Source: Byssothecium circinans (taxonomy: Eukaryota; Ascomycota; Dothideomycetes; Pleosporales; Massarinaceae). From it: DNA of 64,000 nt. The stretch is from contig ML976977.1 of assembly GCA_010015675.1 (NCBI GenBank), forward strand, positions 1,209,858 to 1,273,857. The letters run 5' to 3'. The notes beneath the pieces are model-generated. The model saw nothing but the letters and a program-made list of their open reading frames with translations. It did not search any database and had not been told where the DNA came from. Position 1 is the first letter of the stretch. Every line of letters begins with the position of its first letter. Made by a program: the position numbers and the translations under genes. Shown here piece by piece: positions 1 to 10,515 of this stretch.

Positions 1-107
1 TTCGTCTCTTGAAGTGAGGTGGGCACAGGGATATCCGCAGTGTCAAGTTCAGTTAGCGACCCAGCGCTCTCGTCCTCGAAAATAGCCACTTGAGTACTCT
101 CAGGCAT
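1..107 (-). CDS. 5' end of an unidentified gene, cut by the window edge
   Basis: Reading the minus strand, an ATG at 107-105 opens a frame that stays open for 35 codons to the window edge. It begins MPESTQVAIFEDESAGSL and is rich in Asp, Glu, Ser and Thr. I do not recognise a family from so short an N-terminus. The region upstream (108-338) would be shared with the plus-strand membrane-protein remnant. It could be a chance frame, although the composition resembles a disordered, acidic N-terminus. Confidence 0.35.
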   Translation of the reverse strand, partial: MPESTQVAIFEDESAGSLTELDTADIPVPTSLQET

Positions 108-338
108 TCTCTAAGTGTTAAAAGAAGTCATATTAATCAAATCAAGCGATAAAAGTATAGTATTGTTGACGAAAACGTATTGCGCGGGATAATATGGGTG
201 TACAGAGAGCTGGCGACGGGAGAGTTGACGTCTCTCGTGTATCAAAAAGCTGAAACACCGACGGCATCATATTGAACACGTGACGAACAATTCACCAATC
301 AAATACTACTGTTTGGAATCAATTCTCCTAGGAATAGT

Positions 339-1319
339 ATGGAGGGATTCCGGAAGGAGGTATTCCGGAGGTGGCGAAAGGAAATCCCTCCTTGCCTATC
401 ACTGGTTAGACTCTCTCTGTTCTTGCTCTACCTTCAACTCTTCAAGATCAAAAAAAAAACATGCTGGTTGATATATGGGGGCATTGCAGCTTGTATCATA
501 ATCTACACAGCCAGCGTAATCACCAACTGTATCTGGTTTGTACCGCCGCCAGGCCAACCGCAAACACTCGAGAACTGGTTAGTACGGCAATTAACATTGG
601 GTACGCGGCCCGCCCAGCTATCAATTGCTCAAGGCATTTTTGGTACCCTATCGGATATCTATCTGCTTGCAATTCCAGTACAGTGCATTTTGAGCTTGTC
701 ATTGCCACTGGCAAAAAGAGTTGGTGTCAGCATGGTTTTCATGACGGGAATTATGTATGTAGCCAAAGACAGCCATCCTACAATGATATTGAAACTAACC
801 ATTGCTCTTCGTCATACTTATTGCAATAGCCTGCTCAATTGGTTCTGTGGTATTCAGAATCAAGAGCCTCAACTCGAAAGACAGTCAGTGGGACTCCATC
901 AAGGTCAACATATTCTAGTGAGCCAATTCCTCTCCATGTTCTTAATAGCACGTTGTGAACGACCTATTGTCTTCTCTCAGCATAACTGACATCACTGTAG
1001 CTCAGCCGAAGTAACCACTGGCATTGTTTGTTCCTCAACACCCGTTTGCGCAGCCTTCTTTCGGAGCAGACACAGCGCCTACTTTGTCTCTCTCTGGCAA
1101 AGATACTTCTCTTGCTTCCGACTTTTACGGAAAGCATATAGAATACCTTCAGGCGGCACACAAAGCGTGTTGGATCGAAAGTCTGGTACCACTGAAACGC
1201 GACGCAGTCAGCAAGGCCCGGGAACAGGATCTGAGGATGATTTGTTTGCTACACAGATGAGCAATGGAGGGAATGGGGCCTCAGGATCAATAGAGTTACA
1301 GAGTGTAGTGGTGAAGTAA
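339..1319 (+). pseudogene. rhodopsin-like (PTH11/SAT-type) integral membrane protein, 5'-truncated and frame-disrupted
   Basis: Plus-strand exons encode the second half of a fungal seven-helix 'rhodopsin domain' protein. An ATG at 339 leads into hydrophobic segments including ASVITNCIWFVPPP and LAIPVQCILSLSLPLAKRVG, a typical family signature. A probable intron starts near 753 (gtatgt) and ends near 828 after a ctaac branch site. The next exon carries CSIGSVVFRIKSLNSKD. A second intron (about 920-1002) leads to AEVTTGIVCSS and a hydrophilic tail ending GSIELQSVVVK with a stop at 1317-1319. The first splice needs one base more or less to keep frame, and the first two or three helices expected in a full-length protein are missing upstream. 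I therefore call it a probable pseudogene. A missed upstream exon or unusual splice is the alternative. Confidence 0.55.
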
Positions 1320-2640
1320 ACTAACTAAAGTCACGAACACACGGTCATGTCATCAAGAAAAGAGCTACAAACCTAAAGTCATTTCCCAATTCAAATCGTC
1401 TTCTTCGATCCAGTGCCTCACCAAGCTGGCTCTCGTGGAGCAGACAAAGTCGGAACTAAGAAACGTATGCTAAGATAGTGTTCTAGTATATGATTTAGAA
1501 GAAGCTCTAGCTTAATTTCGAGAGATAATTATTACGTAGAGATAACTTAGTTGGGAGGAGATATAGAGATTACCAGCTTTCGTTTTGAAGCAGTCAGGAG
1601 CTCGGCTGATGCCAATAGTCATTGCAGGGTCGCGAAATCATGAAACATATTCTTTAGGGGCGTAGGTATTTTAGTAAAGCTCTCTGATTATGGTGAAGGC
1701 GATGGTAATCATTCATGTGAGGCCTACGATAGTCATCTTGCAGAACGGAGATACGAAACTTGAGAAAGCTGATAACCGTATTCAATGTTATGCGGTCAGT
1801 AGAGATCAACAGTTTCCTGCAAGACTGCAGTACATCACCAAATTATTCGCATATCGCATTGGCCTACATTTTACTATAAAATTGGTAGCAAACAGAGCAT
1901 CTGCAAAAGAGCGTGTAGAGATAGAACGGGGTAGTCAACCAACGTGTGAACCAAATCTAACACTATCTTCATGATTTATACTGTGCAAAGGTGTAGGGAG
2001 GCTTTAGATACATGAATTTAAGCACCTGAGGAATTTTGTTGCAGGATGTTGTGTAAAAATCCTCACTTATCAACCCTACACACGCGCAGCGCACGAATTG
2101 GAAATATGCACGCATGTAAAATTACGTGATCAGGTGTTTAACCGGTTGACAATATGTAGTCTGATTTCAAGCCAACTGGAGACTGAACACTAAAATAGTG
2201 TTCTGCATAGGTACTGTTGGATTGAGCATCCTGCATATATCCACTCACCGATGAATTCTCATCGGGACTACTTTTGTCCAACAGGTACAATCCAGGCGGG
2301 GTCCACACATTAGTACAAATAACCAAATGTAGGGATTTTTCTTTCTTTTTTTCCTCACTAGCGGCTGTCGTCATGAGTTACCCTGCTAGCATCAGAAGAC
2401 CGCTTTCCAGCCTCAAAGGCCTTTCCCGTCGACTGATTCCCATCCCACTTCATCTGCTCTCCGCTCCTGCACCGCCCTAATGCATTACCTCACCCTCAGC
2501 CCGACAAGACCAACCCCATTCCTCCCACACTACAGGGCCTAAAAAATAATGAAAGTGAAGGTGAACCCGCGTCCGGTCGGTCGCGCCTCAATTCCCCCTC
2601 GGTCGGACCCTCTCACCCTCATCGCACGCCTCCTGCATCC
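1320..2640. other. intergenic, no gene seen
   Basis: About 1.3 kb of AT-leaning sequence. The longest open frames (for example 1690-1974, plus) have no recognisable motif or exon structure, and I see no tRNA. Confidence 0.5.
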
Positions 2641-2806
2641 GTACAAAACCCCTCACCCACCCACTTCCTCTCCTCTCTTCTTTCCCCCCCAACCGACCAA
2701 CTTTTCAACTCTTCCCATCGCCTTCTATACTACCTAGAGCAGCCTTTGCTCCTGTAACCCTCTCCACCAACACCAACACCTCCCAGCCCAACAACAATCA
2801 ATCAAC
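2640..2806 (+). promoter_or_regulatory. CT-rich core promoter / 5' leader of the AT-hook-like gene
   Basis: The 160 bp before the ATG at 2807 is strongly pyrimidine-rich on the plus strand (runs of ccc, tctcctctcttcttt) and ends in the A-rich context atcaatcaacATG. CT-rich tracts before the start codon are common in filamentous ascomycetes. No clear TATA box. Confidence 0.4.
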
Positions 2807-3446
2807 ATGTCCGATACCGAGAAAGTCAACAACCCCAAGACCGGTGCCACGGGAGCTGCCTGGTCCGACGGCGAGCGCGTACGTCCCTTTTCATCCCTCA
2901 GCGGGTATCCCCACCTCCTGCAAGCTCCCACGCTAACATGCGGACCCTAGATCGCCTACCTCCTCCTCCTCATCGGCGGCCAAGTCGACGCCAAAATTGC
3001 CGTAAGACACCCCTCCACTTCTACAATCTCAAAGCTGACTCAACCCCTCCCAGGCTACGCCCATCCCCGCCGGCCGTTCCACCATATCCTGCAAAAAGAT
3101 GATCGTCCGCCTCAAGAACACGTATAAAGACCAGATCGAAGCGATCAAAGCCGGCACCGCCATCGATGGCGGTGAGGCCGCGACCCCGAAGCGCGGTCGA
3201 GCCAAGGCGTCCAAGGCTGCTGCTGAGGGCGACGGTGATGGCGACAACGGCGAGGACGCCACCCCGACCAAGAAGAAAGCTACACCGAAGCGCAAGACCT
3301 CCGTCAAGGCCGAGGATGGTGACGGAACGCCCAAAAAGCGTGGCCGCAAGAACAAGGGCGAGGCCGAGAAGAACACGGATGGTGAGCCGGCTGCCACGGT
3401 CGTCAAGGCAGAGGATGGCGACGGTGATGAGGGCTTCGTGGTCTAG
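2807..3446 (+). CDS. small basic/acidic nuclear protein with AT-hook-like repeats
   Basis: Three exons: 2807-2878, 2951-3001 and 3054-3446. Introns are gtacgt..ctag and gtaagac..ccag, the first with a ctaac branch site. The product is about 171 aa. Residues 1-60 form a small conserved-looking fold (WSDGERIAYLLLLIGGQ, then IPAGRSTISCKKMIVRL). The rest is low complexity: four blocks with the pattern TPKR/KRGR or PKKRGRK, resembling AT-hook or nuclear-localisation elements, alternate with acidic AEDGDGD stretches. This suggests a chromatin-associated nuclear protein, which is an inference from composition. I recognise it only as a fungal hypothetical type. Long open frames on the opposite strand are shadows of the repetitive codons. 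Confidence 0.75.
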
Positions 3447-4109
3447 AGTTCCGGTCTCTTGCATCTTGGGATCGGATCGACAGAACGGTTGAGCAAACAT
3501 GCGGCTTCATTGGGTTTGGGCTGCTTCAACATGACTTCACTGGGATGGGAAGGGATCTGAGCAATGCTCTGGCTTTACTGGACGGAGTTTACTTTGGGTC
3601 TTGGTGACTGATCCTTGGATGGCCATCTAGTGGTTTGCGATGCAGTCGCATACATAGCTCTTCGTTATCATCATGGCTCAGTCACCGGCTTTAGGGTTTT
3701 TGGCTGGAGATTTGCCTTCGACGAAGCATCGAACACTCAATAGTACTCAATATAGGAGAGGGTCAACCTGTGTACATATGTTAGTGATGTCTCAAAAGGT
3801 CGGCACGGCTCTATCAAGCTCCTAGTAGCGAAAGTGTTGCCGAAGCTGTGCCCTAGATTTACGTTAGTGACACGAAAACAATCTTGACACTCCACCCCTA
3901 AGAAAACAAATTTCATTTTTGCTTTTCCAACTAAACGCCATGCATGTGACATGGGATTACATGACGCCGGAAGTTCTATGATACATCTCCTGTCAACGTC
4001 GATCCCTGAAACCTCCACGAAGCCGAAGCCGACTGGCATTCCTTTCAGTGCCCTCTGGTGCTCTTCCATCCGCAATCCGTAGTACTCTCCAAATGGACCT
4101 AAAATGTGC
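3447..4109. other. convergent 3' regions, no gene seen
   Basis: 660 bp between the plus-strand AT-hook-like gene and the minus-strand OST3 gene; both 3' ends face it. Open frames here (for example 3737-4207, minus) show no family features. Confidence 0.5.
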
Positions 4110-5252
4110 TTAGAATGGAGGCAGCCAGAACTGATATCCTCCGTTCTTCGTTCGAAACACACTGAGGAGGAAGCTGTACATGCACAGGAGGACGCCGCTC
4201 CAGACAAAAACGGCTACCTGCTGTGCTTGGGCGTTGGCAATGCGGGGAACCTTGAGTGCGAGAGAGATGGTAGCGAAAGAAAGAACGCCATCTAAAGACA
4301 CTGGTTAGCATGATTTCCAACCACTTCGAGGAGCTCAACTTACACATGGCGGCAACAATTTGAGACTCTAAACCGAATTGATTGCTAAAGCCACCGGCAA
4401 AATAGCTGATTCCACCCTTGCCATCTCCAGACACATATGGTACTTTGCGGATGTGGTTGAACATGTGTCCACTGGTAAAGAGCAGCACAGCGATGAGGCT
4501 GAAGGCCGCCCAGAGGTTCCGGTTCTGCAGGATGGGGACGATGTAGGGGGATGCGACGGCGATAAAGGTAACAACACCGAGTACGGCGGTCGTGACGGAG
4601 ACAATCTTTACCCAGTTGATAGGGCGGTTGATGCGCGGCTTGGGGGCATCGGCAGGGAGGTATCGGGAGACCCAGGCGTGGATTTGCTCGGCGCTTTGGG
4701 GACTAAATGTACATCAGGACGAGCTCCAGGGAACATGGCATGCAGCTGACTTACCCAGCAGTGAAGTCAAATCGGATGGGCTGCGTATCGACCTTCGCGT
4801 TCGGTCCCACAGTGGGGTGGAAGTAGTAAAGGACCGGAGCGGTTTGCAGCATAAACTGGCCTACGTTAGCACTTGATGTTCCTTCCTTGAATCGCATTGT
4901 TCCGTACAGATTGAAAGGTGTTCTTCCCATCCACAAAGTCCAGAGTCCCGAAAAGCAGCCTGCTCTCGCCCTTTTTGTCACCCTTCGCCCAGCTCTTGCC
5001 CAACAGGTCCCATTCCGGCTGAAATTCACGGCACAGCTGGCATCCAAATCGAGTCTCCAGAGCTGTCAAAAGGACCGCGACGCTGTAGTCTCTAGGAGCT
5101 TTGGTTAATTGCGCGTACGACGCATCGTCGAGCTTTAATGGGCCAGATTGCGATTTCGAGCGGAAGTCGTTGAAGCGGTCGGCCGACGGCTTCTTGGCGG
5201 CAAGAGCCGTCAAGGGCAAAAGAGAAGCTGTGAGGAACTGTATCCACCGCAT
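4110..5252 (-). CDS. OST3: oligosaccharyltransferase thioredoxin-fold subunit OST3/OST6
   Basis: Four exons on the minus strand: 5252-4908, 4855-4755, 4702-4344 and 4291-4110, giving 328 aa, a normal length for the family. It is a subunit of the ER oligosaccharyltransferase that holds acceptor proteins during N-glycosylation. Visible features are an N-terminal signal peptide (MRWIQFLTASLLPLTALA), a lumenal thioredoxin-like domain with a CQLC redox motif at residues 71-74, then four hydrophobic segments in the C-terminal half and the end YQFWLPPF. The first intron's acceptor is the second AG (ctaacgtaggccag); the first AG would break the frame. The gene is intact. It is divergent from the coiled-coil gene at 5641. 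Confidence 0.93.
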
Positions 5253-5640
5253 TGTGAGTGTTGGACTGTGTGGGGCGGAGATTTGAAGCTCGTGAGAAGG
5301 TTGCTAGATGGTTGAAAGGTGGCCGAATCAATGAGCTACGTAATCAACGCCAAGCAATATTGGCAGGGATATGGAAACGTGATGAGCAATGAGCAGTTCA
5401 AATGTTCAACCTGCCATGGCGTTTTCAGTAATTATTATAATTGTTTGAATTGACGCTACAATTGACCGATTTGTGACTTCTTTCAAACGATTCCAAAGGT
5501 GAACGTGCGGCGGATGTGAAAGTCTTGGCGCGGATAACTCCGCGTTTGTTTGTTTACAACGCGTCTAGGCCTCACTGCACGTTTGCCCTTCACCAACCAA
5601 CTAACTCATTCCATCCACATCTTCAGCCCTTGACATACTT
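5253..5640. promoter_or_regulatory. shared divergent promoter region, OST3 / coiled-coil gene
   Basis: 388 bp between two start codons pointing away from each other, so it must hold both 5' regions. No specific factor site could be assigned with confidence. Confidence 0.45.
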
Positions 5641-7848
5641 ATGGTCGCCGACATGGAGTCCGAATATGATGCCCAACTTAAAGACGTAAGCCAGCCCACA
5701 ACTGTCAATATCAACTCAAACAGCTTAACCCATCTGCAGCTCAAGCATTCTCTCCGGACCGCAAACCTTGAGCTCAGCCTCGAACGTAGTAAGCACTCAG
5801 TCGAGATTGTCGCCAAAGATGAGGAGGTTCGGAAATTGCGAGTACGCGAGTGCCTTTTGCAGGACGAAACCAGCGACCTCCACGAACAACTCGAAGAGGA
5901 ACAGGCGCGGGCAGACGGTCTCGAGACGGCTCTGGACGAGGTTTTAATACAACTGGACGAGAAAAAAGCAGAAGCAGAAGTGGCACGGAACCAGCTCCGG
6001 ACACAATCCAGGGAAGCTGCGAACCTGAAGGTGAGTGCGCTTCAGCCTTCGTTACATCCGGCCTTTCTTACTGACACTGTAAAGGCTGAACTGAAGGCAA
6101 TGGAGAACGTCACTTCCGACTCGAATAAGATCCTGGCGGAAAAGCTTGCCCTCAACCGCGAGCTTTCTTCCTTACGCCCCGAGGTCGAGCACCTACGCGC
6201 ACAGGTCGACTCGAACGCCGGCCTACTCACCGAGAAGCTGGCATTACAACGCCAATTGAACACTGCGCAGGTCGAGCTTGAGAACGAGAAGCGCACTGCC
6301 GCGCGCGCAGTCGCAAAACAAGGAAAGAAGATGGAGCAGGACGACGAGTTGCGCGCTGAAGTGGAGGAGCTTCGCAAAGAGATGGCCAAGGAGAAGAAAG
6401 ATCGCCTTAAAGTCGAGGCCACACTTGCAAAGACTGAGAAGGCCGTCGAGAAGGCGCATGCGGATTTCGAGACCCAACAACAAGCCACCGAGCGCGTTCA
6501 AGCCAAGCTAGACAAGATCAGCAAGAAAGAGGCGGACAGAGCCACCAAGCGGGGTGAAGAGCGTGACACAGAGATCGAGCAGCTTCGTGAAGAGCTGGCA
6601 CAAGAGAAGGCTGCCCGTATCAAAGCAGACAAAGCGAATAAGAAGGGTAGCGAGCGCGATGCTGAGCTGGATGAACTCCGGGCTGAGCTGGAGAATGAGA
6701 AGAGCCAGCGCTTGAAGCTCGAGAAAGTTAGCAAGAAAGGTACTCCGCAAAACGAGGCGCAACCCGACGAGCTACGAAAGGAGTTGGACCAGGAGAAGCG
6801 CGAGCGCAAAAAGCAAGAGAAGGAGTATTCCAAGACACTGGCAGAGCTTCAAGGTCGCAACACGGTGCTTGACGATAAGCTCAACGCCTTCCGAGAGAAG
6901 CTGCGCTCAACTAAAGACAAACTCAAAGAGAAGGAGGCTGCACTTGAGCGGGCTGAGCGAGCACAGACTGCGCCTCCAGCCAAAGCAGCCCGCGAACGTG
7001 AGGGTTCAATGAAGCCTGCTACGCATATCCGCAAACGCATGGCCGCATCTGTTGAACCGGAGACCAATCTTGGCACCCCTGGCAATGGTTTCCCAGCGAA
7101 AAAGGCGAAGCATGCCGTCTCCTCTGGATTCGGTGATACTTCGACCTTTTCTCTGACACCCTTCCTCAACCGCACGGGAAGCGTTGCACCCGGTGAGACC
7201 ATCATTGAAGAGGAGGAGGAGGAGGAAGGCGCCTCAGGTGCCGCACAAGAGCCAACGCCGACCACGCCACCGAAGAAAGCTCCTAATAAGGCCGCAGAGC
7301 ACAAATCCAAGCCCAAAGCGCTCGCGCCCTCGGCCTCCAACAAGGCCAATGCAAAACCTCGCAAGAAGGCCGCAGCACCCATCCTGGAGATGGTGACGGA
7401 AGAAGTTTCTCAGCTCTCCTCCCAATCCAAAGACAACTCGGAGAACGCGCCCATCACTATTCCCCTCAAAGACGCCGACGAAGGCGGTCCCTCTTTGAAA
7501 CCAACCTTCAAATCCCTCAAAGCCAAACCCCGCAAATCCCTCATGTCCTTCGCTACTTTCACCGAAGAGCCAGCTGCCGAGAAGAAGAAGAAACGTAAGC
7601 TGGGTTCTTCTTCTACTGGTGGTGGACTCGGTAAGACGCTGTTCGATGCGGAGGAAGAGGATGATGCACCGACGAAACCTACCAGTAGCAAAGGCATCTT
7701 TGCGGCGCGGGCACTGGGCAAGAGTGTGTTGGGCAAAGGACGCGCGCAGCAGGGGCCGATCAGTGGTGGGCACAACATGTTGAGTGAGGAAGGATTTTCG
7801 TTCAGTCCTTTGAAGAAGGACAGGCGAGGTGCTAGTATTCTGAAATGA
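5641..7848 (+). CDS. long coiled-coil nuclear-type protein, function unknown
   Basis: Three exons: 5641-5685, 5740-6030 and 6085-7848, both introns with good GT..AG ends; 699 aa. Residues about 10-430 are almost continuous heptad-like, Glu/Lys/Arg-rich coiled coil, with repeated DELRAELxxEK-type units suggesting internal duplication. The C-terminal 270 residues are disordered and basic, with KR/KK clusters that could act as nuclear localisation signals, a poly-Glu run, and short conserved-looking islands: KPRKSLMSFATF, LGKTLFDAEEED and the end FSFSPLKKDRRGASILK. The architecture resembles spindle, kinetochore or chromosome-associated scaffold proteins, but I cannot name an orthologue. A second in-frame ATG at 5653 is a possible start. 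Confidence 0.8.
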   Translation: MVADMESEYDAQLKDVSQPTTVNINSNSLTHLQLKHSLRTANLELSLERSKHSVEIVAKDEEVRKLRVRECLLQDETSDLHEQLEEEQARADGLETALDEVLIQLDEKKAEAEVARNQLRTQSREAANLKVSALQPSLHPAFLTDTVKAELKAMENVTSDSNKILAEKLALNRELSSLRPEVEHLRAQVDSNAGLLTEKLALQRQLNTAQVELENEKRTAARAVAKQGKKMEQDDELRAEVEELRKEMAKEKKDRLKVEATLAKTEKAVEKAHADFETQQQATERVQAKLDKISKKEADRATKRGEERDTEIEQLREELAQEKAARIKADKANKKGSERDAELDELRAELENEKSQRLKLEKVSKKGTPQNEAQPDELRKELDQEKRERKKQEKEYSKTLAELQGRNTVLDDKLNAFREKLRSTKDKLKEKEAALERAERAQTAPPAKAAREREGSMKPATHIRKRMAASVEPETNLGTPGNGFPAKKAKHAVSSGFGDTSTFSLTPFLNRTGSVAPGETIIEEEEEEEGASGAAQEPTPTTPPKKAPNKAAEHKSKPKALAPSASNKANAKPRKKAAAPILEMVTEEVSQLSSQSKDNSENAPITIPLKDADEGGPSLKPTFKSLKAKPRKSLMSFATFTEEPAAEKKKKRKLGSSSTGGGLGKTLFDAEEEDDAPTKPTSSKGIFAARALGKSVLGKGRAQQGPISGGHNMLSEEGFSFSPLKKDRRGASILK

Positions 7849-8596
7849 TGGCATATTTTTCGCATTTCACGTGCGCGAATGTTGACCGTCCTTGAGTGTG
7901 TTGCATGTGGTTTAACAGTCGTTGATGGTGTTTTGCATCGTTCGGCGTTGAATTTAGGTCTCGTATCTGGTCAAGACTTTTGATAGGTTGATCGCGGATA
8001 TTGTCAGCAATGTATACCAAACGCCAATATGGGATTACATTTTCGATTTCCGGCTTATGAAGCATGTAGCAGTGAAAGTGCAGGCTGGAATTTGTATGTG
8101 AAAGTGTGAGGATATGCCATACGATTACCTATATCATGTAGTCGAAGGTGGTCAACTCATAACCATATGCTCAAACCATTTTCACATGTGCCCAAACGTG
8201 ACACGCTCCTCGCTTACGCCCCTGCCCATCACTTTTCCCTCGTCTCGTCCCGCCTACTAAGCCCAGCTTCGAACCAGACCCCAAACCCCTGCATTCATCA
8301 AGTTTCACCGTCAGCTGGTCGGGGATTTGCCCCGTTCCACGAAACGGACCGGTCGCTGTCAAACCCCGTGGCTACTTTTTTTTCGCATTCACCCCTGACG
8401 ACCTCTCCTTTCTTTCGTTGCTTGATGGTCTATTCTCTGTTGGCACGCGATCAACATCACTCTTGAAGAAGACATCGATCGACATACCCCGCGACCCACG
8501 AATCTACGAACCCACAGAACCGCGATCTGCACACCTCAAGCGAAGAAAGGGAACCCTTGAAACAGAAACACAGGAACAGACGAAAATACAAGCATC
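7849..8596. other. intergenic, 3' and 5' regions of tandem plus-strand genes
   Basis: About 750 bp. The final 200 bp before 8597 is AC-rich leader-like sequence. No supported gene; frames at 7832-8065 (minus) and 8167-8466 (plus) look accidental. Confidence 0.45.
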
Positions 8597-9104
8597 ATGG
8601 GCGCAATCGGCAACCTCATTCCACTGGTGATCTTGTTCACGGTGGTCGCAGGGATGGGCTGGGTAGGCTATCAGGTATGTACATACATCTACCTTCTCCC
8701 CAGCTCCCCTTCTTCAGAATCCTCCTTCGTACCACATGAATCAGCTAACAGGTCTTGAATTACCAGATCTACGTCTACTCCAACGAGCTCGCCGAGCGCG
8801 GCGTGCGTAAGATGGAAAAGAAGAACGTGGTCTTTACAAAGGATGGAGCCAAGGTAGCAGTCAAGGAAGTCAAGGCCGAGGACTATGCAGATCGGACGCA
8901 GAAAGCTTTTGTGAAGACTTGGAATGCTGCGCATGATGGGGAGAGGAAGAAGCCTTCGTACGTATAACCTCTCTTCTAGCAAGGCAAAGCAGTGGGAAGG
9001 GATAGTGGAGGGTTGAGGCTGATATGTTTGCTAGGCCTTCGCCATCGAGGTCCTCGTCGTATACCAGCTCCAGGCCTGCGACAACAAGGTCGCGGACGAA
9101 ATAA
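8597..9104 (+). CDS. small single-pass membrane protein of a conserved fungal family
   Basis: Three exons: 8597-8674, 8767-8957 and 9035-9104; 112 aa. The N-terminus is a hydrophobic anchor (NLIPLVILFTVVAGMGWVGY). A charged segment follows (NELAERGVRKMEKKNVVFTK, then KEVKAEDYADRTQKAFVKTW) and a Ser/Arg-rich tail ends ATTRSRTK. Skipping the second intron would end the protein at SYV. Splicing gtacgt..gctag instead joins KKPS to PSPSRSSSYTSS, a natural low-complexity tail, so I prefer the spliced form. I know this layout as a fungal hypothetical protein and cannot assign a role. Localisation to an internal membrane is inferred from the anchor. Confidence 0.8.
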
Positions 9105-10515
9105 GCGATTGAATATACCGTGTTTGGGGTCGATCTAGTGGAGTTGAGGAGATATATTGCTGTTCGGTTGGATTTGAGCGTATTGGGTTCAGGTCACATT
9201 TGGGTAGAAGCATGGAGTTGGATCTTTCTCGTATTTCTTTGGGCAGCCGTCACCAGCAAGGCGATTTGTAACGGCAGCTCTGCACACAGACGCAAATCAG
9301 AAAAGAAGAGCGCTTGAGGGCGAAGTTTGTCTGGAACTGTCAACACATAGCGGCATACTGGGAGAGTCAAATGCAAGCGCAATCACAACATAGTGCTGGT
9401 TTACTAGGCAGGGTTGCAGATACCTGTGCATGTACAATTCTATGCTGACGGCTCAATCAGATACTCCAACAACCCTAGATGCATGCACAATTGTTACAAC
9501 TTTGCTGAGTACCCTAAGGTATGCGAGTCCAACGCAGATGCACCAACTCAACTACGCAGCTAAGAAATTTTGAGTCATCCGCCTGAACTACTGATAATTC
9601 TCACCCACCACGCTTCAATCCCTCTGCATTTATCAATAAGCGCTTTACAGGATCGTGATCCTCCTACTTAGCCAACCCCTACATCCTCAAAGGCTCGTTC
9701 CAATCCTTCCATTCACGACCTTACATTCGTGAACAAGATTCACAACCCGCAATCCCTCCCACCCTTCTATCAGGACAGCAATCATCCAACTACATCTCAG
9801 GACATGTGCTACAAGCACTAACTGTGTTTCTACAGGAAGTGAAGGATCAAAGAAATAATGTCACCCAATATCGATGTTAGCACCTTCCTCATTTGGTAAC
9901 TCGAAGTAAACTCAAGATGGGACTCGATACGAATCCAAAGGCTTCGTAATCGCTGTATCGCTGTATCGCTGCATCGCTGTATGTCTTGCGGTCGCGCTTT
10001 ATGGACAGAATTCATAAACTGCATTTCCCCCGTGGATTTTGTGTGCATATCGTGGATTTGTTCACCATCACAGCAGTTTTGGGAGGGATTCTTTTGGAGG
10101 ACTTTCGCCTGTTCAGCCTGAAGGGCTTTGGTATGGCTTTGAGCATGTCGGTTATGTTTGCGGGTCGGACTTTCCTACCACCCATACACGAAGGATATCC
10201 TCGAGGTTAGATCATTTCATGCGCCGCTACCTAGAGCACGAAGTCGGAAGCCCCGCAACGCTTTACTCAGCCCGAAGTACGGAAAATATCCTCTCGTGGA
10301 GTAGAGAAAGTCGGCACGAAGGTAGAAGTTGAAAGCGAGGTTTTCTACATGAATAATTTGTGTGGCTCTGCTAGAGTCCTGATAGAGACTAACACGGGAT
10401 TATTACTATCGGCTTTTATAACCCCGGAGAGGCGTCATAAGATCCTTGATGCTCGACGGTACAAAGTCATCATGACAGTTTTTTTTCACGACTTCAGAAT
10501 AGAAAAAGTACTCGC
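9105..10515. other. intergenic, no gene seen; short tandem repeat at 9951-9982
   Basis: 1.4 kb with no supported coding region. It contains four 8-bp units cgctgtat (third unit cgctgcat). Confidence 0.5.
9951..9982. repeat. 8-bp tandem repeat, four copies
   Basis: cgctgtat repeated four times in a row, the third copy with one C/T difference. A simple microsatellite in noncoding sequence. Confidence 0.8.

Noticed and set aside
1690..1974. 94-codon plus-strand frame
   Set aside because: No motif, no splice signals and no sign of coding bias in an AT-rich gap.
3021..3500. Long minus-strand open frame opposite the AT-hook-like gene
   Set aside because: It mirrors the repetitive GC-rich codons of the plus-strand exon and has no independent motif or splice structure.
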